Source: Vibrio ostreae | Lineage (GTDB): Bacteria; Pseudomonadota; Gammaproteobacteria; Enterobacterales; Vibrionaceae | DNA length: 64,000 nucleotides | Direction: 5' to 3' | Assembly: GCF_019226825.1 (NCBI RefSeq) | Contig: NZ_CP076643.1 | Span: 1,364,001 to 1,428,000, forward strand | In this document: piece after piece, positions 45,307 to 54,413 of the stretch | Position numbering within the stretch: position 1 is the stretch's first letter | Layout: every line of letters begins with the position of its first letter | The notes under the pieces: generated by a model | The model's input: only the letters and a program-made list of their open reading frames with translations | Database searches by the model: none | What the model was told of the DNA's origin: nothing | Program-made: the position numbers and the translations under genes

Positions 45307-45933
45307 TTATCCGGCCGCCATACCAGCCGCAAGATACGGAATAATCTGGTCGACCATCACCTTGGCATCGACCTGAGTACCAAAATCATTCTCGGCAATC
45401 TCAGTCAGCGCCTGACTCGATGCCATCGTAAATACACAGGTCCCCAGAGTGAAATGTAGCCGCCAGAACAGGGTTTCACGGGTCAACTGCGGATTGGCTT
45501 TTAACACCGACTGGGTAAACAGTGTGAGTACGTCGTCATAACGGGTAGTGATAAACCAGCGTAAATGGCCTTGCACATCGGTGTAACCGCGTCCAATCAG
45601 CAGCATAAAACGGCTGGTACCATTCGGACGTAACTCGTTCAGCGCCCGGAGCGGACTGCGCAGCGACTCAAATACATCCGCCATCTTATACTCATCGCGC
45701 AGATTGAGCGTGATCAGTGCATCCTTGACGGCCGGCATAAACGCTTCCAGATAACGGTTCAGTACTGCCCGCACCAACGTTTTCTTATCCCCAAAGTGAT
45801 AATTGACCGAAGCCAGATTCACGTTGGCCTTGCTGGTTATCGTTCGTAGCGACGTATCATTAAAGCCGTGCTCAGCAAACAGGCCTTCCGCTACATCGAG
45901 TATTTTTTCCTTGGTACTACTTCTTGGTGCCAT
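45307..45933 (-). CDS. psrA: TetR-family repressor, PsrA-like fatty-acid regulator
   Basis: A 208-residue TetR repressor. The N-terminal helix-turn-helix is clear (AEHGFNDTSLRTITSKANVNLASVNYHFGDKK). The C-terminal ligand domain resembles PsrA (FMLLIGRGYTDVQGHL, FWRLHFTLGTCVFTMAS). PsrA represses beta-oxidation genes and is relieved by long-chain acyl-CoA. It is upstream of fadE on the same strand (138-base gap), and its own promoter contains AAAC-N4-GTTTG at 45972-45984, matching the PsrA motif, so it likely represses itself. The name is inferred from this pattern and context. Confidence 0.72.
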   Translation of the reverse strand: MAPRSSTKEKILDVAEGLFAEHGFNDTSLRTITSKANVNLASVNYHFGDKKTLVRAVLNRYLEAFMPAVKDALITLNLRDEYKMADVFESLRSPLRALNELRPNGTSRFMLLIGRGYTDVQGHLRWFITTRYDDVLTLFTQSVLKANPQLTRETLFWRLHFTLGTCVFTMASSQALTEIAENDFGTQVDAKVMVDQIIPYLAAGMAAG

Positions 45934-45971
45934 TACTAACCCACTTACCCAAAACGTTAATCACTTGTATA

Positions 45972-45984
45972 AAACATCTGTTTG
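45972..45984 (-). promoter_or_regulatory. PsrA-type site AAAC-ATCT-GTTTG in the repressor promoter
   Basis: It matches the published PsrA motif (G/C)AAAC-N2-4-GTTT(G/C), except for an A at the first position. It is placed about 40 bases upstream of the repressor start, which suggests autoregulation. Confidence 0.5.
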
Positions 45985-46163
45985 AAAATATACTCCGCAC
46001 ATTGAAGGTTAACAAGTAATTAACATCACACTTTTCAATAATGGTCAGACCAGACAGTATTCATTCGGTGTAATAGCTTGTCCCGACTCGCATTTTGAAA
46101 AATGTGAATTTTTTTCTCTTTATTGGGAACTCTTTTTATGGGGCCCGGTCTGAATTATCGTAG

Positions 46164-46293
46164 TTGACAGAGTTTTAAAAGTTTTACAGATCGTCGAACT
46201 GTCTGTGGTACTGACAGCTATACCTATGCTGCTTTTTCTTATTAACTCCTATGTTTGTATCAGCCCAAAACGACCTTGTTTTGGGCTTTTTTT
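46164..46293 (+). ncRNA. Candidate small RNA with promoter and terminator
   Basis: A TTGACA box at 46164-46169 is followed at -10 distance by a weak ACAGAT-type element. A stem CTGTC...GACAG (46200-46216) follows, then a single-stranded U-rich segment, and a classic terminator (AGCCCAAAAC/GTTTTGGGCT, 46262-46271 with 46278-46287, seven T). The implied transcript is about 100 nt and has the layout of an Hfq-binding sRNA. It is not one of the small RNAs I know by sequence. The -10 is poor, and the terminator could instead be for some other transcript. Confidence 0.4.
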
Positions 46294-46377
46294 CGCTCCG
46301 GATTCAGGGCACACTGGGCACCCATTTGCCAAAACCCCATGTTTGCCACAGCGCATTTTTTGCTGAGACCGAATGTT

Positions 46378-47319
46378 ATGAAACTTGCCGACAGTCCCGT
46401 TACCGTCCATCAGTTTGATGAATTTCCCTTTTATCTCAAGCGTGACGATCAGCTGCACGCACAGTTCAGCGGGAACAAAGCACGTAAATTTATGCCCTTG
46501 CTGGATCAGGCATTACCTAACATTCAGACCTTAATCTGTTACGGTTCCGCGCAAGCCAACTCACTCTATTCACTGGCCGCTCTGGCCAATCTGCGCGGCT
46601 GGCAGCTGGAGTTTTATGTAGACCACGTACCGGGCTGGCTGAAACAGAACCCGAACGGCAACTATCGTGCAGCGCTGGCGCTGGGCGCACAAATCATCGA
46701 AACCCGCACGCTGAGTGACTTACCCCCCAAACAATACATTGACCAATATCGCCACCCGGACAGTCACTGCCTGATGTTGGAAGAAGGTGGCCGCAGCCCA
46801 ATCGCCAAACAAGGGGTGACGGCACTGGCTAATGAGCTGATCAACTGGATTGCCCGGCAACCAGATCAGCCATGGCGAGTTGCGCTGCCCTCGGGGACCG
46901 GGACAACGGCGCTCTATCTGCATCAGACATTAGCACCGCATGGCATTGAAGTGGTGACCTGCCCGTGTGTCGGCGATCAAGACTATCTGCTTGAGCAGTT
47001 TGACCAGCTCATCGGGCAAACCCAACCTGTCGCCCACAACCAAACTCCGGCTGAGCGCTACCCAACCATCATCAGCCCTTCATCCAAACATCATTTTGGT
47101 CGCCTATATGCAGAGGATTACCGGATTTGGCGGCAGTTACGTGCCCAAACTGAAGTGGAATTCGATTTGCTTTACGACCCTTTGATGTGGCGTTTATTGC
47201 GGCACTGGCTGCCAACGCAGCCTGATAAGTCACTGCTGTATATTCATCAGGGCGGATTGCTGGGCAATGAGAGTATGCTCGCACGTTATCAGCGTCAGTT
47301 TGGTCATTCGCTGGCTTGA
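46378..47319 (+). CDS. PLP-dependent D-cysteine desulfhydrase/ACC deaminase-like enzyme
   Basis: A 313-residue fold-type II PLP enzyme. The PLP lysine is in FSGNKARKF, a phosphate-binding loop is in LPSGTGTTALYLHQ, and IHQGGLLGN is near the C terminus, as in D-cysteine desulfhydrase and 1-aminocyclopropane-1-carboxylate deaminase. The specific substrate cannot be decided. I chose the ATG at 46378 (MKLADSPVTV); the open frame runs back through the sRNA terminator. A loose GAG-type ribosome site precedes it. The following gene is separate. Confidence 0.8.
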   Translation: MKLADSPVTVHQFDEFPFYLKRDDQLHAQFSGNKARKFMPLLDQALPNIQTLICYGSAQANSLYSLAALANLRGWQLEFYVDHVPGWLKQNPNGNYRAALALGAQIIETRTLSDLPPKQYIDQYRHPDSHCLMLEEGGRSPIAKQGVTALANELINWIARQPDQPWRVALPSGTGTTALYLHQTLAPHGIEVVTCPCVGDQDYLLEQFDQLIGQTQPVAHNQTPAERYPTIISPSSKHHFGRLYAEDYRIWRQLRAQTEVEFDLLYDPLMWRLLRHWLPTQPDKSLLYIHQGGLLGNESMLARYQRQFGHSLA

Positions 47320-47445
47320 GCTTAAGCTGCAAGTATGGCGGTGCAGGGCTGGGTGGTGCTACAAATCAGGCCGCTACTTATCTCACCGGCAGAGGCGCGC
47401 AGGCAATGACGCACAGACAGCTATCGGGTTTAAACGGAGAATACA

Positions 47446-47736
47446 ATGAATCATAAACTCATCATGGCACAGGCCATAGTGCTGCTTAGCAGTACGCTGA
47501 ATTCCGCTGCGGCGCAAGCCAACAGCATTTCCGTCAGCACGCCCAAACCGGCCATCGTGCTTGATGGCGGTGACATGGGTAAACGGGTCTGCTACTACGA
47601 AGATAAAGCCTATTCGGAGGGCGCGGTACTGCAGGTCGGAGAAGTGTATATGTTGTGTCAGCGGGCCAGTCAGATTGAAACCAACGGCCCGCTGAAATGG
47701 CGAGTGTTTAAGGCGCCGGAAACGAAAACGCCCTAA
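47446..47736 (+). CDS. DUF1496 (YnjH-like) periplasmic protein
   Basis: A 96-residue protein with a signal peptide (MNHKLIMAQAIVLLSSTLNS..., cleavage near AAAQA-NS). Its mature domain has a cysteine pair in KRVCYYEDKAYSEGAVLQVG and MLCQRA, as in the DUF1496/YnjH family. The function is unknown. The AACGGAG ribosome site is well placed. It is convergent with gabD, only 13 bases apart. Confidence 0.8.
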   Translation: MNHKLIMAQAIVLLSSTLNSAAAQANSISVSTPKPAIVLDGGDMGKRVCYYEDKAYSEGAVLQVGEVYMLCQRASQIETNGPLKWRVFKAPETKTP

Positions 47737-47749
47737 ACAGCTCTGAGGG

Positions 47750-49198
47750 TTACAGACCACCCATCAGGGTATATTTCATTTCCAGGTACTCTTCCATCCC
47801 CTGGCGTGCGCCTTCACGGCCCAAACCGGATTCTTTCACGCCACCAAATGGCGCCAGCGTGGTTGAGATCAGCCCTTCGTTAATGCCGACGATACCGCTT
47901 TCCAGTGCTTCACTCATGCGCCAAGCACGCGCCAGATTCTGGGTGTAGCAATAAGCGGCCAGACCAAAATCGGTCGCATTAGCCCGTTCGATCACTTCGT
48001 CTTCCGCGCTGAAACGGAACAAACCAGCCAGCGGGCCGAACGTTTCTTCGTGGGCAACCAGCATGTCATCACTCATATTGGTCAGTACATGTGGCACAAG
48101 CAGACGACTGCCGTGTTGCGGCAGAGTACCGAATTCCACTTTCGCCCCTTTCTGCACCGCATCCTCAATATGACTGCGTACTTTAGCCACCGCGGCATCG
48201 TTAATCATCGGGCCGATGTGAGTCCCTTCTTCCAGACCATTACCCACTTTCAGTTGGCTGACCCGCTCGACCAGTTTTGCAGTGAAGGTGTCGTACACGC
48301 TGTCATGAACATAAATCCGGTTAGCGCACACACAGGTCTGTCCCGCATTACGGAATTTGGCGATCATTGCCCCCTCAACCGCGGCATCGATATCAGCATC
48401 GTCAAAGACGATAAACGGTGCGTTCCCACCGAGCTCCAGCGAGAGCTTCTTCACATTCGCTGCCGACTGCTCCATCAGGATCTTACCCACACGGGTTGAG
48501 CCCGTGAATGAGAGTTTACGCACCAGCTTGCTCTTGGTCAGTACCCGGCCCAGGCTTACAGCATCACCGGTCACAACCTGCAGCAGGCCATCCGGTAATC
48601 CGGCACGTTTGGCAAGCTCGGCCAGTGCCAGCGCGGTAAACGGTGTATCCGGCGCCGGTTTGAGCACCACAGCACAACCTGCAGCCAGAGCTGGTCCGGC
48701 TTTGCGGGTAATCATTGCAGCCGGAAAATTCCATGGTGTGATCGCAGCGACAACTCCAACCGGCTCTTTGGCCACCAGAATTCGTGCATCTGCCTTGTGA
48801 CTTGGAATCATCTCACCGTAAGCACGTTTGGCTTCTTCGGCGTACCACTCGATAAAACTGGCGGCGTAGGTGATTTCACCTTTAGCTTCGGCCAGCGCTT
48901 TGCCTTGCTCGACCGTCATCATCTGTGCCAGATCATCTTTATGCTGTTCAATCAGATTGAACCAGCGACGCAACACCGCTGCGCGCATGCTTGCAGTCTC
49001 TTTCGCCCACAGACGCTGCGCCTTGTCGGCCGAGGCAATGGCACGCTTAACCTGCTCGTCCGTCAATTGCGGTACTGTTCCGATCACCGAACCATCGTAA
49101 GGATTGGTCACCGTCGTCGCCTGGCCATCCTCACTGGCAACCCATTGTCCGTCGATAAAGCAGTGCTGCTGGAATAATCCAGAATCTGATAATTGCAT
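47750..49198 (-). CDS. gabD: NADP-dependent succinate-semialdehyde dehydrogenase GabD
   Basis: A 482-residue aldehyde dehydrogenase that oxidises succinic semialdehyde to succinate in GABA and related catabolism. Signatures: ITPWNFPAAMITRKAGPALAAG, the catalytic Glu in LELGGNAPFIVFDDAD, the catalytic Cys in NAGQTCVCANR and the closing PFGGVKESGLGREGARQGMEEYLE. The ATG at 49198 has AAGGAG six bases upstream; the ATG at 49204 is adjacent to that site and less likely. No gabT or gabP is nearby. Confidence 0.93.
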   Translation of the reverse strand: MQLSDSGLFQQHCFIDGQWVASEDGQATTVTNPYDGSVIGTVPQLTDEQVKRAIASADKAQRLWAKETASMRAAVLRRWFNLIEQHKDDLAQMMTVEQGKALAEAKGEITYAASFIEWYAEEAKRAYGEMIPSHKADARILVAKEPVGVVAAITPWNFPAAMITRKAGPALAAGCAVVLKPAPDTPFTALALAELAKRAGLPDGLLQVVTGDAVSLGRVLTKSKLVRKLSFTGSTRVGKILMEQSAANVKKLSLELGGNAPFIVFDDADIDAAVEGAMIAKFRNAGQTCVCANRIYVHDSVYDTFTAKLVERVSQLKVGNGLEEGTHIGPMINDAAVAKVRSHIEDAVQKGAKVEFGTLPQHGSRLLVPHVLTNMSDDMLVAHEETFGPLAGLFRFSAEDEVIERANATDFGLAAYCYTQNLARAWRMSEALESGIVGINEGLISTTLAPFGGVKESGLGREGARQGMEEYLEMKYTLMGGL

Positions 49199-49500
49199 TC
49201 CCATCTCCTTAACGATTGATTTCTTTTAACACGCATGAGTGTGACACCCGTTATATCACTAATACACTACAAGTGCCGTCATCACAGGGAAATTTGTGTG
49301 CAACAGAATAAAAAAAACACAGTTCAATAGAAGCCAAAAATAAAAAAAATCCCACTCATAAATCGGGCGGGATCTTGTTCATGAAACGCTAGCATTTGAC
49401 TCCTAAAGCAACCCGACAGCCAATCAGCTATTTCAACGGTGCGCTTTCCAAAGTAATATACCAACCAACACGGAAATACTCATAAAACTGAAGATGACTG
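49199..49500. other. Intergenic region between gabD and the DHH gene
   Basis: About 300 bases with no gene. It holds the gabD promoter and the terminator of the DHH gene. On the minus strand a hairpin with ATCCC/GGGAT arms (49349-49353 with 49369-49373) is followed by a long T run (49341-49348). Confidence 0.6.
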
Positions 49501-50481
49501 TTAAGCCTGTTTGAGTCTCAGTTGAGGCTTTATCAGGTCATACACGTATTCAAATTCATCCGCCAGCTGGTACATATGGTTAATAATGCCGCCCGCCATG
49601 TGAGGATGACCGCCGCCAAAACCAATACCGCTGTCATTGAGAGCACGGCGCACAATCTTAGCGACGTTATTGTGCTTACATTCAGAACGCAGTGACAAAA
49701 ATGTCTTTTCTTTACTGCGTGCGCTCAGTACCACCATATCGATTTCATCCACGCCGAGCAGGAAATCCCCCAGCACACCGAGCATATTTTTGCTGCAACC
49801 TTCTGGCAGCGCCGCAAATGCACAGTTTTTCTCGCGTTTCATATTCGCCAGCAAGGTATCAAACAGCTTTAACTCATGAAACTCAATCTGGTTACGACAG
49901 ATGCGATTCACCATCGTCATGTCCGCTTTGGCTTGTAATTGCAGTAACGCATTGATATCCGCCGCGCCGACCGCGCGGGTGAAATTGGCGGTATCAAAAG
50001 TCAGTCCCACCAGCAGCGCTGTGGCAATCTTGGCCGGAATCTCCAGCCCAAACTGATTAAAGTATTCGACCATGATTGTGGCGGTAGAGCCATAATCTGG
50101 GCGGATGTCAGCAAACCAGACAAAATCCGGCGCGTTAACCTGATGGTGATCAATGACGCCGACTTCCAGACCGGGAAAATCGGTGACATTCTTTTCACCG
50201 ATGCAGCCGTCCACCACAATGATTTTATCGTTCGGAGTCAAAGTCAGCTGATGCGGCTGGACAATCGGTATATTGAGCCAATGAATCAGATTGCGCAGTG
50301 AGATGCGGTCAATGAAGCCATTATAGGTAATGAATGGATTCAGTCCTTGTTTGCGCAGCAAATAGGCCAAAGCAAACGCCGATGACAACGCATCGTGATC
50401 GGGAAAATCATGCGCCTGGACAATCACCCGCGGCTCATTGTTCAGACTGGCTATCAGCTGTTCAAATTCAAAAAATTTCAT
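49501..50481 (-). CDS. DHH-family phosphoesterase (NrnA/GdpP-like domain)
   Basis: A 326-residue protein with a DHH catalytic domain (HDFPDHDALSSAFALAYL, then VVDGC and the DHH motif in VGVIDHHQVN) and a DHHA1 domain carrying GGGHPHMAGGIINH. Proteins of this build are manganese-dependent phosphodiesterases acting on nanoRNA, cyclic dinucleotide products or pAp, but the single-gene context does not show the substrate. The length suits the family. A terminator follows on the minus strand. Confidence 0.88.
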   Translation of the reverse strand: MKFFEFEQLIASLNNEPRVIVQAHDFPDHDALSSAFALAYLLRKQGLNPFITYNGFIDRISLRNLIHWLNIPIVQPHQLTLTPNDKIIVVDGCIGEKNVTDFPGLEVGVIDHHQVNAPDFVWFADIRPDYGSTATIMVEYFNQFGLEIPAKIATALLVGLTFDTANFTRAVGAADINALLQLQAKADMTMVNRICRNQIEFHELKLFDTLLANMKREKNCAFAALPEGCSKNMLGVLGDFLLGVDEIDMVVLSARSKEKTFLSLRSECKHNNVAKIVRRALNDSGIGFGGGHPHMAGGIINHMYQLADEFEYVYDLIKPQLRLKQA

Positions 50482-51027
50482 GACGTTGTTGTACTACTCT
50501 TCGAATAGAGACCTGAATAAAAGCGCTTACATCCCATGAGGCTATTAGGATTACGCATTGTTATGTATAGCCAGATTACACGCTTCACACGGTAAAAACA
50601 CAACATTAATTCCAAAATGACCGACATTAAATTGACAAAAGTCTCACATCATCACCTCTCAGCCAATTTACGTGCCTGTTTTTTCTTTTTCAGACTAAAT
50701 TACTCAACTTTTTCACACCTCTGTGAGCGCACTCTCAGCATCTCTTTTTATCCTTCCCCGGCGTCGTAAATGCACCATTACGCGGCGCATTGCGACATAT
50801 GGGTGCAGCACTTGAGGGCTATTTTCGGTATGCAAAGCAAGCAGATAAACCAAACAAAGTTTGTAGCCGCTCGAATAACGCCGCTTTATGGGGCAGTCAT
50901 TGTCCGTCACATTCTCGTCCGAATGACGACCTTGACTGCCCTGCCCATCGCGCCGCTAACCAAACAAAATGAATTTGTCTGGTTAAAGGAACGCTACAAC
51001 TATAAAAAGCCTCAACAAGGAGACCCT
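50482..51027. other. Long upstream region of fdhA
   Basis: About 545 bases without a credible gene, although the frame of fdhA runs open to 50770. No ribosome site or homologous sequence supports that extension; the family starts at 51028. It should contain the divergent promoters of the DHH gene and fdhA. No known operator is recognised. Confidence 0.5.
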
Positions 51028-52230
51028 ATGTCCTACGAAAAATCCAACCGTGGTGTTGTCTACAAAGGCCCAGGAAAAGTTGCTGTAGAATCTATCCCTT
51101 ATCCTGAACTGGCACTTGGTAACCGCAAGTGCGAGCACGGTGTTATCCTTAAAGTTCTGACCACCAACATCTGTGGTAGTGACCAGCACATGGTGCGTGG
51201 CCGTACAACTGCTGAAGAAGGTCTGGTACTGGGTCACGAAATCACAGGTATCATCCTGGAAAAAGGTCGTGACGTAGAATTCGTGGATGTGGGCGATATC
51301 GTATCGGTACCGTTTAACATCGCCTGTGGTCGTTGCCGCAACTGTAAATCTGGTTTGACCGGTATCTGTCTGAATGTAAACCCTGCTCGCCCTGGCGCCG
51401 CTTACGGTTACGTTGACATGGGTGGTTGGGTCGGTGGCCAGGCTGAATACGTCATGGTGCCATACGCAGACTTCAACCTGCTGAAATTCCCGGATCCGGA
51501 TCAGGCACGTGAAAAAATTCAGGATCTGACTCTGCTGTCTGACATCTTCCCAACCGGTTTCCACGGTTGTGTAACGGCAGGTGTTGGCCCGGGTTCAACC
51601 GTATACATCGCTGGTGCAGGCCCAGTCGGTCTGGCAGCGGCGGTATCTGCTCAACTGCTGGGTGCAGCGTGTGTTATCGTCGGCGACATGATTGAAGATC
51701 GTCTGGCTCAGGCACGCAGCTTCGGTTGTGAAACCATCGACCTTCGTGAAGAAGGCAGCATGGAAGACAAACTGGAAGCGATTCTGAACGAACGCGAAGT
51801 TGACTGTTTCGTTGACTGTGTCGGCTTTGAAGCGCACGGCTGTGGCTGTGGTCACAAAGAAGAAGCACCAGCGACAGTACTGAACTCTGCCATGCAGATC
51901 ACCCGCGCAGGTGGCTCTATCGGTATCCCTGGTCTGTACGTGACTGACGACCCGGGCGCTAAAGATGAAGCGGCACGAGAAGGGGCACTTAGCATGCGCT
52001 TTGGTCTGGGCTGGGCTAAATCTCACTCATTCCACACTGGTCAATGTCCGACCATGAAGTACCACCGTGGTCTGATGCAATCTATCCTGTTTGATAAGGT
52101 GAAGATTGCAGACGCAGTAAACGTGCAGATGATCTCTCTGGATCAGGCACCACAAGGCTACGCAGACTTCGACGGCGGTGCAGCGAAGAAATTCGTTATC
52201 GACCCGCACGGTGAGTTCATCTCTAAATAA
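51028..52230 (+). CDS. fdhA: Glutathione-independent formaldehyde dehydrogenase FdhA
   Basis: A 400-residue zinc-dependent medium-chain dehydrogenase that oxidises formaldehyde to formate with bound NAD. Catalytic-zinc ligands are C49 (NICGSDQH), H70 (LGHE) and a downstream Asp; structural-zinc cysteines are C100, C103, C106 and C114 (CGRCRNCKSGLTGIC). The nucleotide loop GAGPVGLAAAVSAQL and the YVTDDPGAKDEAAREG insertion are typical of FdhA. The start at 51028 follows AAGGAG. The open frame extends upstream to 50770 but is not supported. Codon use is strongly biased, which suggests high expression. Confidence 0.96.
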   Translation: MSYEKSNRGVVYKGPGKVAVESIPYPELALGNRKCEHGVILKVLTTNICGSDQHMVRGRTTAEEGLVLGHEITGIILEKGRDVEFVDVGDIVSVPFNIACGRCRNCKSGLTGICLNVNPARPGAAYGYVDMGGWVGGQAEYVMVPYADFNLLKFPDPDQAREKIQDLTLLSDIFPTGFHGCVTAGVGPGSTVYIAGAGPVGLAAAVSAQLLGAACVIVGDMIEDRLAQARSFGCETIDLREEGSMEDKLEAILNEREVDCFVDCVGFEAHGCGCGHKEEAPATVLNSAMQITRAGGSIGIPGLYVTDDPGAKDEAAREGALSMRFGLGWAKSHSFHTGQCPTMKYHRGLMQSILFDKVKIADAVNVQMISLDQAPQGYADFDGGAAKKFVIDPHGEFISK

Positions 52231-52264
52231 TATGACCCAACCTCTTCTCGGAAGTTAAGTCATG

Positions 52265-52294
52265 AAAAACCGCAGACCTGTTCTGCGGTTTTTT
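52265..52294 (+). terminator. Rho-independent terminator after fdhA
   Basis: An 11-base-pair stem AAAAACCGCAG/CTGCGGTTTTT (52265-52275 with 52283-52293), seven-base loop, T tract. Confidence 0.92.
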
Positions 52295-52667
52295 ATACCT
52301 GCCTGTTAACAGAAACCTGTCAGTTATGAAATGCCTGCCAGACTTTGTGCTCTCTAAGCGTGTCTTCTCTGTCAACCTTTGCCACCTTTCAGCCACTTGA
52401 AAAAGCAGCTGGCGCTACTGCATGAGGCCAAATTACGATGCTAAAACACCAGCCGCACCATCAGTGCAAAGTGTAGTGCTCAATAAGCGCAGTCAAACGC
52501 ACTCAGCAAGCAGAGTCTTCGGAGAGGCGCCGCAAAGAAGAGTTGCGCACCGTGCAAATGGCAAACACAAGCCGTACAAGTACAGGAAGAAAATACAGCG
52601 CACCAGCTCACACTTGCAAAAAAGCCGCTGCGAGTGCAGCGGCTTAGCGGGTTCAAAACAGTGAGAA
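52295..52667. other. Intergenic region between fdhA and nhaC
   Basis: About 370 bases; the one open frame on the plus strand (52422-52664) has no ribosome site and runs through the nhaC terminator, so I do not call it. On the minus strand AAGCCGCTGC/GCAGCGGCTT (52622-52631 with 52636-52645) followed by a T run is the nhaC terminator. Confidence 0.6.
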
Positions 52668-54251
52668 TCAGTATTGCACCGCCGGTTTACCCAGCGGACG
52701 CTCTTCATTAATCGGCTCAAGGATCAATTCACCCTGTTCGGCCCACTGACGTTTTTCTTCTTCCGTCGCTTTCGGGCAAAATTTACCAAACGCCGCGTAG
52801 ATAATGCCCAGTAACGGTGAAGCCCAACATGCCACGGCACAGACGATGTAGAGCAGGTTTTCGGTGTGGCCGGCAGCGATGCCAAGGCCCAGCGCATGAA
52901 TCACAAACGCGCCACCTGCGTTCCACGGAATGAGCGGAGAAATCAGGGTTCCGCCCTCTTCTACCGAACGGGACAGACACAAGGTTGAGTAGCCCATACC
53001 GCGATACGCCTGGCTGAACATACGTCCCGGCAGCGCAATCGACAGATATGGGTCACCTGCGACCAGGTTGGTACCAGCGGCGGTCATGGTTGATGCCAGT
53101 TGCAAACCAAAGATAGTGCGTACGCGGCTCATAATCGACAGAACAATCGTTTCCAGACAGCGGGTTTGCTCCAGAACGCCCCCCAATGCCAAAGCAATCA
53201 GTACCAGAGTAATGATCCAGGACATCGATTGTATTCCGCCGCGGTTAAGCAAGGCATCAGCGGTGGCGTTGCCAGTTTCAACACTAAAACCATTTTGTAG
53301 GAACGTCAGCGCATCGTGGACTGATACCCCCTGCACCACCACCGCAATCAGCATACTGAACAGCACGCTCGCCATCAGGCTCGGAATCGCAGGCATCTTC
53401 ATCAATGCCAGGCCAAACACGACCACTGCCGGTGTCAGCACCAACCAGTTAAATTCAAAGTGATCATTGAGGGCAGTACTCAGCGCTTCAATCTTAGCGA
53501 TATCCACTTGCTGGGCATCAATGATGTTAAAGCCAACAAACAGATAGACCACCAGTGCAATACACATCGCCGGGAAGGTGGTTGGCAGCATGTTACGAAT
53601 ATGGGCAAACAGGTTGGTGCCCGTGACAGCCGGAGCCAGGTTGGTGGTATCAGACAGCGGCGACATTTTGTCGCCAAAGAAAGCGCCGGAAACCACAGCG
53701 CCGGCAGTCCAGTACATCGGTATACCAAACCCTTCACCAACGCCCATCAGCGCCAGGCCAACCGTCGCGGTTGTGGTCCAGGATGTACCTAGTGACACAG
53801 AAATCACCGCACACAAGATCATTGCCGCCGCCAGGAACGTTTGCGGGGTCAGCACCTGAAAACCGTAATAGATCATCATAGGGACGGTACCACTGGCGAT
53901 CCATATCCCGATAATCATACCGATGATCAACATAATCACGATCGCCGACGTGGCGACCTTAATCACGTGGAACAAGCCCTGCTCCATATGATTCCAGCGA
54001 TAACCGCGCAACCAGGCAATCGCACAGGCAAACACAATCCCGATCGCTAACGGGGTATGCGGGGTAAAGTCACCAAAGTAAAACAGCTGGATACCGAGCA
54101 ACCCTATCGTAATAGCGATCGGCAAAATTGCCAAAAATAGTCCCGGACGTTCAATTTGCTCTTGATAAGACTGCTGATCTTTAGACCGAGTTGCTTGTTC
54201 TGTAGACCGCGTTGTTTGTTCTTTAGACCGACTTATTTGCTCTTTAGACAT
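52668..54251 (-). CDS. nhaC: Na+/H+ antiporter NhaC family
   Basis: A 527-residue inner-membrane protein with about 11-12 helices. NhaC signatures: the MIIGIWIASGTVPMMIYYG helix, CAVISVSLGTSWTTTATVG, GAFFGDKMSPLSDTTNLAPAV with the key Asp residues, and TLISPLIPWNAGGAFV. It exports sodium in exchange for protons, or in vibrios may carry other cations or amino acids. The N terminus carries an unusual cytoplasmic extension of four heptapeptide repeats (SKEQISR-like), encoded by 21-bp tandem DNA repeats. A long structured leader lies upstream. Confidence 0.92.
   Translation of the reverse strand: MSKEQISRSKEQTTRSTEQATRSKDQQSYQEQIERPGLFLAILPIAITIGLLGIQLFYFGDFTPHTPLAIGIVFACAIAWLRGYRWNHMEQGLFHVIKVATSAIVIMLIIGMIIGIWIASGTVPMMIYYGFQVLTPQTFLAAAMILCAVISVSLGTSWTTTATVGLALMGVGEGFGIPMYWTAGAVVSGAFFGDKMSPLSDTTNLAPAVTGTNLFAHIRNMLPTTFPAMCIALVVYLFVGFNIIDAQQVDIAKIEALSTALNDHFEFNWLVLTPAVVVFGLALMKMPAIPSLMASVLFSMLIAVVVQGVSVHDALTFLQNGFSVETGNATADALLNRGGIQSMSWIITLVLIALALGGVLEQTRCLETIVLSIMSRVRTIFGLQLASTMTAAGTNLVAGDPYLSIALPGRMFSQAYRGMGYSTLCLSRSVEEGGTLISPLIPWNAGGAFVIHALGLGIAAGHTENLLYIVCAVACWASPLLGIIYAAFGKFCPKATEEEKRQWAEQGELILEPINEERPLGKPAVQY
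54182..54248 (-). repeat. Four 21-bp tandem repeats encoding the NhaC N terminus
   Basis: TAGAC cores at 54182, 54203, 54224 and 54245 recur exactly every 21 bases. The translation is a heptad series (SKEQISR, SKEQTTR, STEQATR, SKDQQSY) directly after the initiating Met. Confidence 0.85.
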
Positions 54252-54413
54252 AATGCCTCCTTGCGCAGAGCAGAAAATGATTCAGATGCCAGTACACCGG
54301 AAGTACACAAGGATTGATCCTCAATCTGTTGTTGCTTAAACGCATCAGCACTCTGCCCGCGTTTATCCTCCGGCTTGGTAGGTTAAGTTGTAGCCCTATC
54401 CTGTCCACAAGTC
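54252..54413 (-). other. Structured leader upstream of nhaC
   Basis: About 160 bases with three hairpins on the minus strand: GGCT...AGCC around 54372-54396, AAACGC...GCGTTT (54338-54364) and GATTGA-TCAATC (54312-54326). Vibrio nhaC-type genes are sometimes under lysine riboswitches, but I do not see that consensus here. Confidence 0.4.

Noticed and set aside
50770..51027. N-terminal extension of fdhA to 50770
   Set aside because: The formaldehyde dehydrogenase family begins at MSYEKSNRG, and the AAGGAG site sits just before 51028.
52422..52664. An 80-codon frame between fdhA and nhaC
   Set aside because: It runs through the nhaC terminator, lacks a ribosome site and has an unlikely composition.
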